Shown here piece by piece: positions 7,896-14,288 of a stretch of DNA of 18,049 nt. The DNA lies in contig JAODBN010000329.1 of the NCBI GenBank assembly GCA_025463965.1, positions 1 through 18,049 of the forward strand, written 5' to 3'. A program made the position numbers and the translations under genes. The notes under the pieces were generated by a model. That model was given only the letters and a program-made list of their open reading frames with translations, was not told where the DNA came from and searched no databases. Within the stretch, counting starts at the first letter, position 1, and every line of letters starts with the position of its first letter. This stretch comes from Acidimicrobiaceae bacterium (GTDB lineage: Bacteria; Actinomycetota; Acidimicrobiia; Acidimicrobiales; Bog-793).

Positions 7896-9176
7896 GAACC
7901 AGCCGAGCACCGTGAAGACGACGAGGGTGGCCGACATGGCGGAGACAAGCGCGACCACCACCGTGGCCACGAGGCGGAACACGGGGCCGTTGGCCGCGTC
8001 GGCGAGGACCGAGCGACGGTTCGCGAGAACGAGGATGAACACGAGGATCACCGGGGCGACGACTCCCTCGATCACCTGAGTCCCGACCAGCAACTTGATG
8101 AGGTTGACGGGCAGGAGCGCCACCGCGGCGCCGACGACGATCTGCACGGTGAACAGGCCGAGAAAAAGCGGCGCCTCCGAAAAGCGGCGCGAGACCGAGC
8201 GCTCGACCCCGACCGCCTCGGCCACCGCGTACGAGGTGGAGAGCGGAACGACGGCTCCGGCGAGGGCCGAGGCCCCCAGCAACCCGAGCGCGAACAACGC
8301 CTCAGCCGCTGGCCCAGCGACCGGGCGCAGCGCGAGAGCCGCCTCCTTGGCCGAGGTCAGCGGGCCACGCCCGCCGATGGTCGCCGCGGTGGCGATGATG
8401 ATGCACATCGAGATCAAGTCGGCGAAGATCGCACCCGCCACGGTGTCGATCCGCTCCAGGCGGTAGTCCTCCCGACCGATGCCACGGTCGACCACCCCGG
8501 CCGCGTTGTAGAGCTGCATGTAGGGGGAGATGGTCGTGCCAATCAGGGCGACGCCGAGGAGCAAGAAGCCCTTCGAGGCGTACAGGTGCGGAACGAAGGT
8601 GTCGCTCACGACCGTCGGCCAGTGGGGATGGCCGAGGACGACCGCTATCGGATAGGTGATGAAGGCGAGCGACAACAAGAGCAGGACCCGCTCGGCGTAA
8701 CGGTAGGAGCCGAGCACGACCAGGCTCCAGATGGCGAGCGCCGCCACGGGCACCGTGACCTCCGAGGGGAGCCCGAACAGCTGCAGGGCGGCGCCGATAC
8801 CGGCGAACTCCGAGACGACGAGCCCGGTGTTTGCGACGAGCAGGCTGGCAACGGCGAGGAACGTCAAGCGAACCGAGAACTCCTCGCGGATCAGCCCGAC
8901 GAGCCCTTTTCCGGTGAAAGCCCCCAGACGAGCGGACATCTCCTGGACGACGACCAGCCCGACGGTGACGAGCACCATGAAAAAGAGGGTCCGATAGCCA
9001 TATTGGGAGCCGGCGGAGGCGTAGGTGGCGATGCCGCCGGCGTCGTTGCCAGCGTTCGCTGCGATCAGTCCAGGGCCCGCGACCGAGAGGAAGAAGAAGA
9101 ACCTGCGCCCCGGCCGTCGGCGTGGCCGGTCGCTGGGTTGGCGGGCCGCGCGCTGCACCCGCTCGGCGAGGGCCAT
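7884..9176 (-). CDS. Atypical Nramp/SLC11-family cation transporter, probable Mg2+-type
   Basis: A 430-residue polytopic membrane protein with the Nramp fold. Helix 1 reads GPGLIAANAGNDAGG. Aligned by eye with the canonical DPGN, the metal-binding Asp is kept (D45) but Pro becomes Ala46 and the liganding Asn becomes Gly48. Helix 6 reads GTTISPYMQLY; the canonical Met-Pro-His is Ser217-Pro218-Tyr219, so the soft Met ligand that selects Mn/Fe is lost. Loss of these ligands is a feature of the Nramp-related magnesium transporters, which fits the MgtE-like neighbour, so I infer Mg2+ or a similar hard cation rather than Mn2+. ATG 9176 has a strong AAGGAGG 7 nt upstream. The N-terminal 25 residues are Arg-rich and cytosolic. 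It lies 63 nt after the MgtE-like gene, probably in one operon. Confidence 0.88.
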   Translation of the reverse strand: MALAERVQRAARQPSDRPRRRPGRRFFFFLSVAGPGLIAANAGNDAGGIATYASAGSQYGYRTLFFMVLVTVGLVVVQEMSARLGAFTGKGLVGLIREEFSVRLTFLAVASLLVANTGLVVSEFAGIGAALQLFGLPSEVTVPVAALAIWSLVVLGSYRYAERVLLLLSLAFITYPIAVVLGHPHWPTVVSDTFVPHLYASKGFLLLGVALIGTTISPYMQLYNAAGVVDRGIGREDYRLERIDTVAGAIFADLISMCIIIATAATIGGRGPLTSAKEAALALRPVAGPAAEALFALGLLGASALAGAVVPLSTSYAVAEAVGVERSVSRRFSEAPLFLGLFTVQIVVGAAVALLPVNLIKLLVGTQVIEGVVAPVILVFILVLANRRSVLADAANGPVFRLVATVVVALVSAMSATLVVFTVLGWFGVA

Positions 9177-9239
9177 GTCTCGCCCTCCTTCATCGCATGG
9201 CCCGCTCAGCTCGGGGAGCTCCGGTGGGGACGAGTGGCC

Positions 9240-10574
9240 TCACTGGAGCAGCCTCGGGAAGTGGAGCCGCCCGCGCTCTGGCAGCAGGGCGTCGACGACG
9301 TCGTCGGCAAGGATCCGTCCGACCGGTCGGTCGCCGTCGAGCACGAGGACCGAGGAGCGTCGCGACTCGATGAGGGCCACGGCGACGTCCCGGAGCGAGG
9401 TGTCGGGGGCGGCTGTCACTGGCGCCTCGTCCTCGCACAGCTCGCCGATGCGCCGGGCATGATCCGCGATCAACAGATCGAACAACGGCACGTCGCCGAC
9501 GAGGGCTCCCGAGGCGTCGACGACCACCACGGCGTCGATCTCGCCACGGTGCTCGGCCAGCTCGACGAGACGCTGCTCGGCGGAGGCGACCGTCTCGTCC
9601 GCGTCGATTACCGCCAACAAGGTCGTCATTATCCCGCCTGCGCTGTGCTCGTCGTAAGCGAGCAACGAGGTGAGCTCTTCGGCCCGCTCGGCCGGCATCT
9701 CGGCGAGGATCTCCGCGCGCTCGTCTCCCGCCAGGTCTCGCAGCGCGTCGACGGCCTCGTCGGTCTCCATCGTGGCGATGAGCTCGGCGGCACGCTCGGG
9801 CTCGGTGGTGCGCAGCAGCGCCTCCAGCTCTCCCGGCTCCATCTCCTCCAGCGCGTCGGCGGCGTCCTCTGGGTCGAGGACTTCGAGCAGCTCGTGACGC
9901 GCCTCTCGCCCGAGGTCCTCGAGGAGGTCGGCGAGCTCTCCCGGTCGCAGCCGGTGGATGCCTTCGTGGCTCATCCGCAGGCGCACTTCGCTCGCCGCGT
10001 CGCCGAGCGGCTGGATGGCTGCCCAGTCGATCACCCGCTCGGGGGTCGGGCGGGCTCGGAACCGGACCGGACCGAGACGCCGGAGCAGCGCGTGCACGCT
10101 CACGTCCACCCCGACGAGGCGGATACGGCCCTGGACGGGAGCCAGGTACAGGTCCGAGGCCCGCACGACCTGCACCCCGTCGACGTCCACCACCTGGTGG
10201 TCGAGCAGGTCGCGTGCGAGCAGCACCTCCCCGGGACGGCGCACGAAGTCGCGAAGGTCCACCGAGGTGGTTCGCAGCACAACCTCGGTGGCGGCGAGCG
10301 CCGACACGAAGCCGGCCTCGAGAAAGACCTCCCGTCGACCTACCCGGATGACGAGGCCCGTGACCGGTGGATAGTCCTGATCCCCGGAGAAGCGAGCCAC
10401 GAGGTCGACGAGGACCCCGACCTCCTTGTTGTCGAAAAGACGCACCGGGCGTCCGACAAGGCCGGCCAGCGAGACGATCGTCTCGCGGACGGCTCGGGTG
10501 GCGGTCAGCCTTCGTTGGCGCCGCTCGCGGCGCGACCTGAGGCGGGTGGGCGTGGGGATCGGGGGACGGGCCAT
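9240..10574 (-). CDS. Soluble MgtE-like protein: PRC-barrel, MgtE_N and CBS pair, no membrane domain
   Basis: A 444-residue protein with the cytosolic half of the MgtE Mg2+ channel but without its five membrane helices. Residues 1-30 are Arg-rich. Residues 35-170 resemble one or two PRC-barrel modules (VGRPVRLFDNKEVGVLVDL; LLDHQVVDVDGVQVVRASDL). The superhelical MgtE_N domain is at about 205-305 (repeats of Asp/Glu-Leu-Leu type), followed by YDEHSAGGIMTT (307-318) and two CBS domains (about 313-372 and 377-432). In true MgtE this part binds Mg2+ in its acidic faces and closes the pore. Here it may sense Mg2+ (or a nucleotide) and gate or regulate the neighbouring Nramp protein; that partner role is inferred. 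ATG 10574 follows GGAGG by 5 nt. A leader ORF lies 83 nt upstream. Confidence 0.92.
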   Translation of the reverse strand: MARPPIPTPTRLRSRRERRQRRLTATRAVRETIVSLAGLVGRPVRLFDNKEVGVLVDLVARFSGDQDYPPVTGLVIRVGRREVFLEAGFVSALAATEVVLRTTSVDLRDFVRRPGEVLLARDLLDHQVVDVDGVQVVRASDLYLAPVQGRIRLVGVDVSVHALLRRLGPVRFRARPTPERVIDWAAIQPLGDAASEVRLRMSHEGIHRLRPGELADLLEDLGREARHELLEVLDPEDAADALEEMEPGELEALLRTTEPERAAELIATMETDEAVDALRDLAGDERAEILAEMPAERAEELTSLLAYDEHSAGGIMTTLLAVIDADETVASAEQRLVELAEHRGEIDAVVVVDASGALVGDVPLFDLLIADHARRIGELCEDEAPVTAAPDTSLRDVAVALIESRRSSVLVLDGDRPVGRILADDVVDALLPERGRLHFPRLLQ

Positions 10575-10576
10575 GA

Positions 10577-10657
10577 CGACCTCCGGCGGGTTGCGGGGGT
10601 GGACGCTCGCACCACCGCCTATCCGGCACCAGAAGGTGGACCGGGACCGGGAAGTCG
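10577..10657 (-). promoter_or_regulatory. Predicted RBS-sequestering leader structure ahead of the MgtE-like gene
   Basis: On the minus-strand RNA the 8 nt just after the leader-ORF stop, CGACUUCC (10650-10657), can pair with GGAGGUCG (10577-10584), which holds the ribosome binding site of the MgtE-like gene: seven Watson-Crick pairs and one G-U. Between them are a hairpin with arms 10623-10630 and 10635-10644 (4-nt loop, 2-nt bulge) and a 5-bp hairpin (10598-10602 with 10612-10616). A ribosome finishing the leader would cover the anti-RBS segment. The pairing was found by eye and has no folding energy attached. Confidence 0.45.
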
Positions 10658-10720
10658 CTAGGTGCGGCGCAGCGCGAGCACGAGGTATGCGGGGGTACTA
10701 GGAGGTTGGCTCACTGTCAT
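10658..10720 (-). CDS. Short proline-containing leader peptide upstream of the MgtE-like/Nramp genes
   Basis: A 20-codon ORF, MTVSQPPSTPAYLVLALRRT. Its ATG (10718-10720) is preceded by AGGAGGT (10729-10735) with an ideal 8-nt spacer, the strongest ribosome binding site in this intergenic region. It ends 83 nt before the MgtE-like ATG. It contains Pro-Pro and a third Pro in the first ten residues, then a Leu-rich, Arg-ending tail. Pro-rich leader peptides controlling Mg2+ transporters (MgtL, CorL) are known in enterobacteria. The parallel and the anti-RBS directly after its stop suggest a cis-acting regulatory peptide rather than a functional protein. Translation and conservation are untested, and a leader for another signal (Leu or Arg supply) is possible. 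Confidence 0.6.
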   Translation of the reverse strand: MTVSQPPSTPAYLVLALRRT

Positions 10721-10728
10721 GGGGCCCC

Positions 10729-10735
10729 ACCTCCT
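10729..10735 (-). promoter_or_regulatory. Strong ribosome binding site of the leader ORF
   Basis: AGGAGGT on the minus strand, 8 nt from the leader ATG. It lies directly beside a perfect 10-bp palindrome, TGGGGCCCCA (10720-10729), which spans the spacer and touches the start codon. Confidence 0.6.
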
Positions 10736-11007
10736 CCCGTCTCGGCAACCAGGCCGGAGGCCATCACCGTGTTGTCGGCGAAGACGTTCCGCCCGGGATG
10801 GTAGCGGCCCGAGGCGCCCCGCTCCGATTGGACGGCCGAGGCGGTGCGCCGGAACGGGCAAAAACTCCCCGCAGCGCCGGACCGACGCCTACGGGCTTGC
10901 CCACCACAGCCGATCTTGCACGGCTCCATCAGGCAGTTAGGGCGGTGATGTCCACGGCCAAGCGCGTCGCGGGAGCTAGCGCCAGGTGTCCCGATAGGGT
11001 GACGCCC
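10736..11007. other. Divergent intergenic region between the leader/MgtE-like operon and the aldo/keto reductase
   Basis: With the leader region this makes a 433-bp gap between annotated proteins. Beyond the leader elements I see two -10-like boxes: TACCAT on the minus strand (10798-10803), which would give a leader of about 70 nt, and TAGGGT on the plus strand (10995-11000). No -35 hexamer is clear. Long open readings cross this stretch on both strands, but they show no known motif and look like GC-driven shadows. I do not recognise an M-box riboswitch. Confidence 0.4.
10995..11000 (+). promoter_or_regulatory. -10-like TAGGGT box, possibly driving a leaderless aldo/keto reductase mRNA
   Basis: TAGGGT matches TANNNT and ends 7 nt before the GTG start, the spacing expected when transcription begins at the start codon. 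The same bases contain AGGGTG, which could instead serve as a weak Shine-Dalgarno, so the two readings compete. Confidence 0.35.
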
Positions 11008-12057
11008 GTGCGCTATCGCCCCCTTGGAATGACCGGAATGAACGTGTCCACCTACTGCCTCGGCGCCATGATGTTCGGCGAGTGGGGCAATCCGGACCAC
11101 GAGGACTCGGTCCGCATCATCCACGCCGCGCTCGACGCCGGCATCAACTTCGTCGACACCGCGGACGTCTACTCCCAAGGTGAGTCCGAAGAGATCGTCG
11201 GGGTGGCGCTGAAGGGTCGCAGGGACGAGGTGGTGCTCGCCACGAAGGTCCACGGCCAGATGGGCGCAGGTCTGAACCGTGCGGGCAACTCGCGGCGCTG
11301 GATCACCCGGGCCGTCGAAGACAGCCTGCGGCGCCTGCAGACCGACTGGATCGACCTCTACCAGATCCACCGTCCGGATCCGAAGACCGACGTCGAAGAG
11401 ACCCTCGCCGCGCTGACCGACTTGCAGCGGGCGGGCAAGATCCGGACCTTCGGATCGTCGACCTTTCCTGCCGAGCTCGTGGTCGAGGCGCAGTGGACCG
11501 CCGAGCGGCGGGGCCTCGGGCGCTTTCGTTGCGAGCAGCCCCCCTACTCCCTGCTTGCCCGAGGCATCGAGCGCTCGGTCCTTCCGACCTGCCAGCGCTA
11601 CGGGATGGGAGTGATCGTCTGGAGCCCGCTCGCCGGAGGGTGGCTCTCGGGGCGTTATCGCAAGGCCGAGGACATCGACCTGACCAAGGGTCGGGCAGCG
11701 CGCATGCCTGACCGCTTCGATCCATCCATTCCGGCCAACCAGCGCAAGCTGGAGGTGGTGGGTCGCCTCGCCGAGGTCGCCGACGACCTCGGGATCCCGC
11801 TGTCGCACGTCGCCATGGCTTTTTCGGTCGTGCATCCCGCCGTCACCTCGGCCATCATCGGCCCACGGACCTCAGAGCAGCTCGACGACTTGCTGGCCGC
11901 GGCGAGTCTCGAGCTCGACGACGCCACACTCGACCGGCTGGACACGATCGTGGCACCCGGCACCGACCTGAGCCCCGAGGACACCGGTTGGATGCCCCCG
12001 TGGCTGGCCGATCCGGCGGCACGACGGCTGGCCCAAAGCGAGCGAGCGGTCTCCTGA
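11008..12057 (+). CDS. Aldo/keto reductase
   Basis: A 349-residue NADPH-dependent aldo/keto reductase with a TIM-barrel fold, reducing aldehydes or ketones in the cytoplasm. The catalytic tetrad is complete: D50 (FVDTADVYS), Y55, K80 (LATKVHG) and H121 (QIHRPD). The C-terminal NADP-binding elements are WSPLAGGWLSGRY and SAIIGPRTSEQLDD. The GTG at 11008 is chosen because the family begins with RYRPLG immediately after the start. The upstream in-frame extension (to 10798) has no family match and would cross the intergenic region. The TGA at 12055-12057 lies 9 nt before the AGGAGG of the following acetyltransferase, so the two probably form an operon. The physiological substrate is unknown. Confidence 0.94.
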   Translation: MRYRPLGMTGMNVSTYCLGAMMFGEWGNPDHEDSVRIIHAALDAGINFVDTADVYSQGESEEIVGVALKGRRDEVVLATKVHGQMGAGLNRAGNSRRWITRAVEDSLRRLQTDWIDLYQIHRPDPKTDVEETLAALTDLQRAGKIRTFGSSTFPAELVVEAQWTAERRGLGRFRCEQPPYSLLARGIERSVLPTCQRYGMGVIVWSPLAGGWLSGRYRKAEDIDLTKGRAARMPDRFDPSIPANQRKLEVVGRLAEVADDLGIPLSHVAMAFSVVHPAVTSAIIGPRTSEQLDDLLAAASLELDDATLDRLDTIVAPGTDLSPEDTGWMPPWLADPAARRLAQSERAVS

Positions 12058-12080
12058 GCACGAGGCAGGAGGTCACCCTC

Positions 12081-12572
12081 CTGCGACTGCAGCCCGGGCA
12101 GTGGCGCCGGTGGCGTGAGCTTCGTCTCGCTGCCCTGGCGGAGTCCCCGCACGCGTTCTGCACGCGCCTGTCCGACTGGCAAGGAGATGGCGACACCGAG
12201 GACCGGTGGCGCTCCCGGCTCGCCGAGGTTCCTTGCAATTTGGCAGCGAACCTCGGTGGTCGACCCTGCGGGATGGTGAGCGGGACGGGACCCGACTCGC
12301 ACGGCGATGCGGAGCTGCTGTCGTTGTGGGTCGCACCTGACGCCCGCGGCCGGGGCGTGGGCGACGCGCTCGTCGAGGCGGTGGCCGGCTGGGCCGAAGC
12401 CGAAGGAGCGATGGTGCTCGTCCTCACCGTGCGCGCGACCAACGCGGCGGCAATCTCGCTCTACCGGCGCCACGGCTTCGCCGACGCAGGTTCTGTCACG
12501 CGTCCGGACGGCGAGCCGGCCGACCTTCGGATGACGCGCCCGCTCGCCCACCCGGTCCCCCGCCCGTCCTGA
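12081..12572 (+). CDS. GNAT-family N-acetyltransferase, likely non-standard CTG start
   Basis: A GNAT acetyltransferase of about 163 residues. LSLWVAPDARGRGVGDALVEA is motif A with the R/Q-x-x-G-x-G/A acetyl-CoA loop (RGRGVG). LTVRATNAAAISLYRRHGF is motif B (Asn plus LYxxxGF). The N-terminal WRELRLAALAESPHAF is typical of small-molecule acetylating members. The only canonical starts in frame before the core are TTG 11988 and GTG 12000, both inside the reductase gene and adding about 30 unrelated residues. A perfect AGGAGG (12067-12072) sits 8 nt before CTG 12081, which gives the usual family length, so I use CTG with caution. The acetylated substrate is unknown. A large stem-loop begins at its stop codon. 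Confidence 0.82.
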   Translation: MRLQPGQWRRWRELRLAALAESPHAFCTRLSDWQGDGDTEDRWRSRLAEVPCNLAANLGGRPCGMVSGTGPDSHGDAELLSLWVAPDARGRGVGDALVEAVAGWAEAEGAMVLVLTVRATNAAAISLYRRHGFADAGSVTRPDGEPADLRMTRPLAHPVPRPS

Positions 12573-12628
12573 TCGGAACTCCGAGTCCAGCCAGCCCACG
12601 CAGGCCCGGCTGGAACTACGATCAGGAC
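12566..12628 (+). terminator. Long stem-loop at the acetyltransferase stop codon
   Basis: Nested inverted repeats form one long hairpin. Outer arms GTCCTGATCG (12566-12575) and CGATCAGGAC (12619-12628) are perfect over 10 bp. Inner arms AGTCCAGCC (12584-12592) and GGCTGGAACT (12608-12617) pair over 9 bp with a single bulged A. The loop is 15 nt and the internal loop is asymmetric (8 against 1 nt). No U tract follows. It most likely terminates or protects the upstream mRNA, but it also lies 55 nt before the next start. Confidence 0.5.
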
Positions 12629-12683
12629 CGATCCCGGCCAGCCCGTCTCGAACGCGCTCGCCGTGGCTCGAGGAGGTTTGAGC

Positions 12684-13070
12684 GTGGGGTTCCAGGTTTG
12701 TGCAGGGGCGATCATGAGCTGCACCTTCGGGATGATGCCTTCGGTGCTCGACGTGCTTCCCGACACCGGTGTGGAATGCCCGACGCCTGCCGCCAACATC
12801 ATGGACTTCGTCCCGTTCCTCAACATCGAGCCGTTCGGGATGTGCATGAGCGAGCTCAACCCCGAGGTGATCATCGCGACCGCGGCGGCGCTCGGCGTCC
12901 TGACGCCGATGCCCTGCATCCCGATCACCACCGACCCGTGGTTCCCTGGGGCCGACACGGTGATGATGGGCGGACTGCCCGCCCTCGACGACCTGTCAGT
13001 CTGCCTGTGTGACTGGGGCGGGGTCATCACGATCGAAGACCCCGGTCAATTCGAGATCCTCGTCGAGTAA
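12684..13070 (+). CDS. PAAR-like protein (DUF4280)
   Basis: A 128-residue protein. FQVCAGAIMSCTFGMMPSVL, PAANIMDFVPFLNIEPFGMC, AALGVLTPMPCIP and CLCDWGGVITIEDPGQ are the successive conserved blocks of the DUF4280/PAAR-like family. PAAR and PAAR-like proteins form the sharpened tip of spikes in type VI secretion and contractile injection systems; DUF4280 proteins are thought to act the same way. Seven cysteines (6, 13, 32, 54, 78, 107, 109) could hold a metal or disulfides. GTG 12684 is the start because AGGAGG (12671-12676) is 7 nt upstream; a GTG at 12663 precedes that ribosome binding site. The gene stands alone on its strand, convergent to a surface-protein operon. A role in an injection machine is inferred, since no sheath, tube or baseplate gene is in view. 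Confidence 0.88.
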   Translation: MGFQVCAGAIMSCTFGMMPSVLDVLPDTGVECPTPAANIMDFVPFLNIEPFGMCMSELNPEVIIATAAALGVLTPMPCIPITTDPWFPGADTVMMGGLPALDDLSVCLCDWGGVITIEDPGQFEILVE

Positions 13071-13092
13071 GCAGCCGGAGAACGGGCCTTGG

Positions 13093-13106
13093 TCCCCACG
13101 TGGGGA
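13093..13106. repeat. Perfect 14-bp palindrome between convergent stop codons
   Basis: TCCCCACGTGGGGA is a perfect palindrome. It fills most of the 36-nt gap between the DUF4280 stop (13070) and the stop of the convergent gene (13107). As RNA it could make a 5-bp stem with an ACGT loop on either strand, so a weak bidirectional terminator is possible, or a protein-binding site. Confidence 0.5.
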
Positions 13107-14258
13107 TCAGACAGGTGGAAGGGCTCGGAGAGAACCGCGAGCGGCAGAGGAACCCGCCGGGGAGACTCGGGCGAGCGACCGGGTCACCGCGATGAGACGA
13201 GCGAGCGAGACCACGTTCGACTCCACCTCGACGGCCGTGCTCCCGAGCCGTGCCCGGACCCGGCGGCGGGCGACGGCACCGTGACGCTCCTCGCTCGTCT
13301 CGAGGTCGCTCTGGCGCTCCCACACCGTCGCGTCGCTGCCCGGCACGAAGTCCGAGGAGATCACCACGCGCAGCTGTCCCCGCACTGACTGCTCCACGAC
13401 CGGCCAGGTGATCACGGCACGCTCGGGACCGCGCCGGTCCGCTTCGAAGTGGGCGATGTGCGGAGCTACCGAGGACAGCGCCGGGTCGGGCACCACGACG
13501 GCGAAGGGCACCTCTGCGGCGAGCTCTTCGAGTGTGAGCCGCTGGGACGGCCGGGGCGGCACGAACCGCTCGCCTGCCGGAGCGTTCGGTGAGAAGAGGT
13601 TCGGGGGAAGCTCCTCGTCGTACGCGATCTCGCTCGTCTCGACTGTCCTGAAGGCGTGACCCTGGAAATAGGCCGTAGTCGCCAACAGCACGCCGCGCTC
13701 GGCGTCGATCGACAGCTGGTACTCATCTGCTCCCGGCCCGACCTCGCGGAATGCGGACCGCTCGCGTGGACGGCTGGCGGCAGGACGCGTCCGCAGCACC
13801 ACAGCGTCGCGCCCGGCGACGGTTCCCGAAGCCTGCTGGACGACCTCCAGGTTCTGCAACAGAGCCGCTCCGTCAAAGAGTGCGGCGACCGGCCCGAGCA
13901 GGAGGTCGACCGGCCGGTTCCCACCGCCGCCGCTCGCGGCCCCGAGTGTCGGCGACCAGCGCCACCAGCGCGGGCCCTGACCGACAACGGTGACGACCTC
14001 GCGACCGATCACGTACTCGCTACGCACGAGCAGCAAGCCACCACGCCAGAGCCGCCATTGCTGGTTTCGCTCGATCGCCGAGACGCCCCGTAGCTCGGGA
14101 AGACGCGAGGCACGGCTGGAGCGCTCTGACTGAGCCTGGCGAGCAGTGCGTGCTTGACGGGTGACCAGGCGGTCCTCCCAGGCGCGCCCGCTCGAGCGCA
14201 GGGTGGACCAGCACTCGTGCGACGCGCCGACGAGCGCGCTCAGCTCGTCCTGGTTCAA
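13107..14258 (-). CDS. LolA/RseB-like beta-domain protein without signal peptide
   Basis: A 383-residue protein whose middle resembles the LolA/MucB(RseB)/DUF2092 fold: GRDAVVLRTRP, then a long strand pair with LSIDAERGVLLATTAYFQG, then VETSEIAYDEELPPNLFSPNAP. The next part, LTLEELAAEVPFAVVVPDP, resembles the sensor-like domain often fused to this fold in Gram-positive proteins. Unlike most relatives it shows no signal peptide, lipobox or membrane helix. The first 55 residues look like a helical, Arg-rich cytosolic segment. The TTG start (14256-14258) has a CAGGAG about 11 nt upstream; an unrecognised start further in is possible. It follows the bitopic-protein gene by 30 nt, so it is the last gene of that operon. 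Function unknown. Confidence 0.7.
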   Translation of the reverse strand: MNQDELSALVGASHECWSTLRSSGRAWEDRLVTRQARTARQAQSERSSRASRLPELRGVSAIERNQQWRLWRGGLLLVRSEYVIGREVVTVVGQGPRWWRWSPTLGAASGGGGNRPVDLLLGPVAALFDGAALLQNLEVVQQASGTVAGRDAVVLRTRPAASRPRERSAFREVGPGADEYQLSIDAERGVLLATTAYFQGHAFRTVETSEIAYDEELPPNLFSPNAPAGERFVPPRPSQRLTLEELAAEVPFAVVVPDPALSSVAPHIAHFEADRRGPERAVITWPVVEQSVRGQLRVVISSDFVPGSDATVWERQSDLETSEERHGAVARRRVRARLGSTAVEVESNVVSLARLIAVTRSLARVSPAGSSAARGSLRALPPV

Positions 14259-14288
14259 GAAAGGTTCGACTCCTGAGCCACTGAACCG

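Noticed and set aside
7545..10661. A 1038-codon open frame on the plus strand
   Set aside because: It is antisense to the glycosyltransferase, Nramp and MgtE-like genes, and rich in His/Asp/Glu/Arg without domains. It follows the codon periodicity of the genes opposite.
10575..10740. M-box (ykoK) Mg2+ riboswitch upstream of the MgtE-like gene
   Set aside because: The stretch is too short and I see none of the conserved M-box core; the short ORF and RBS pairing explain it better.
10717..11835. A 372-codon minus-strand frame antisense to the aldo/keto reductase, ending at the leader ORF
   Set aside because: No recognisable motif; the reductase on the other strand has a full catalytic tetrad. 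The stop overlapping the leader ATG appears to be chance.
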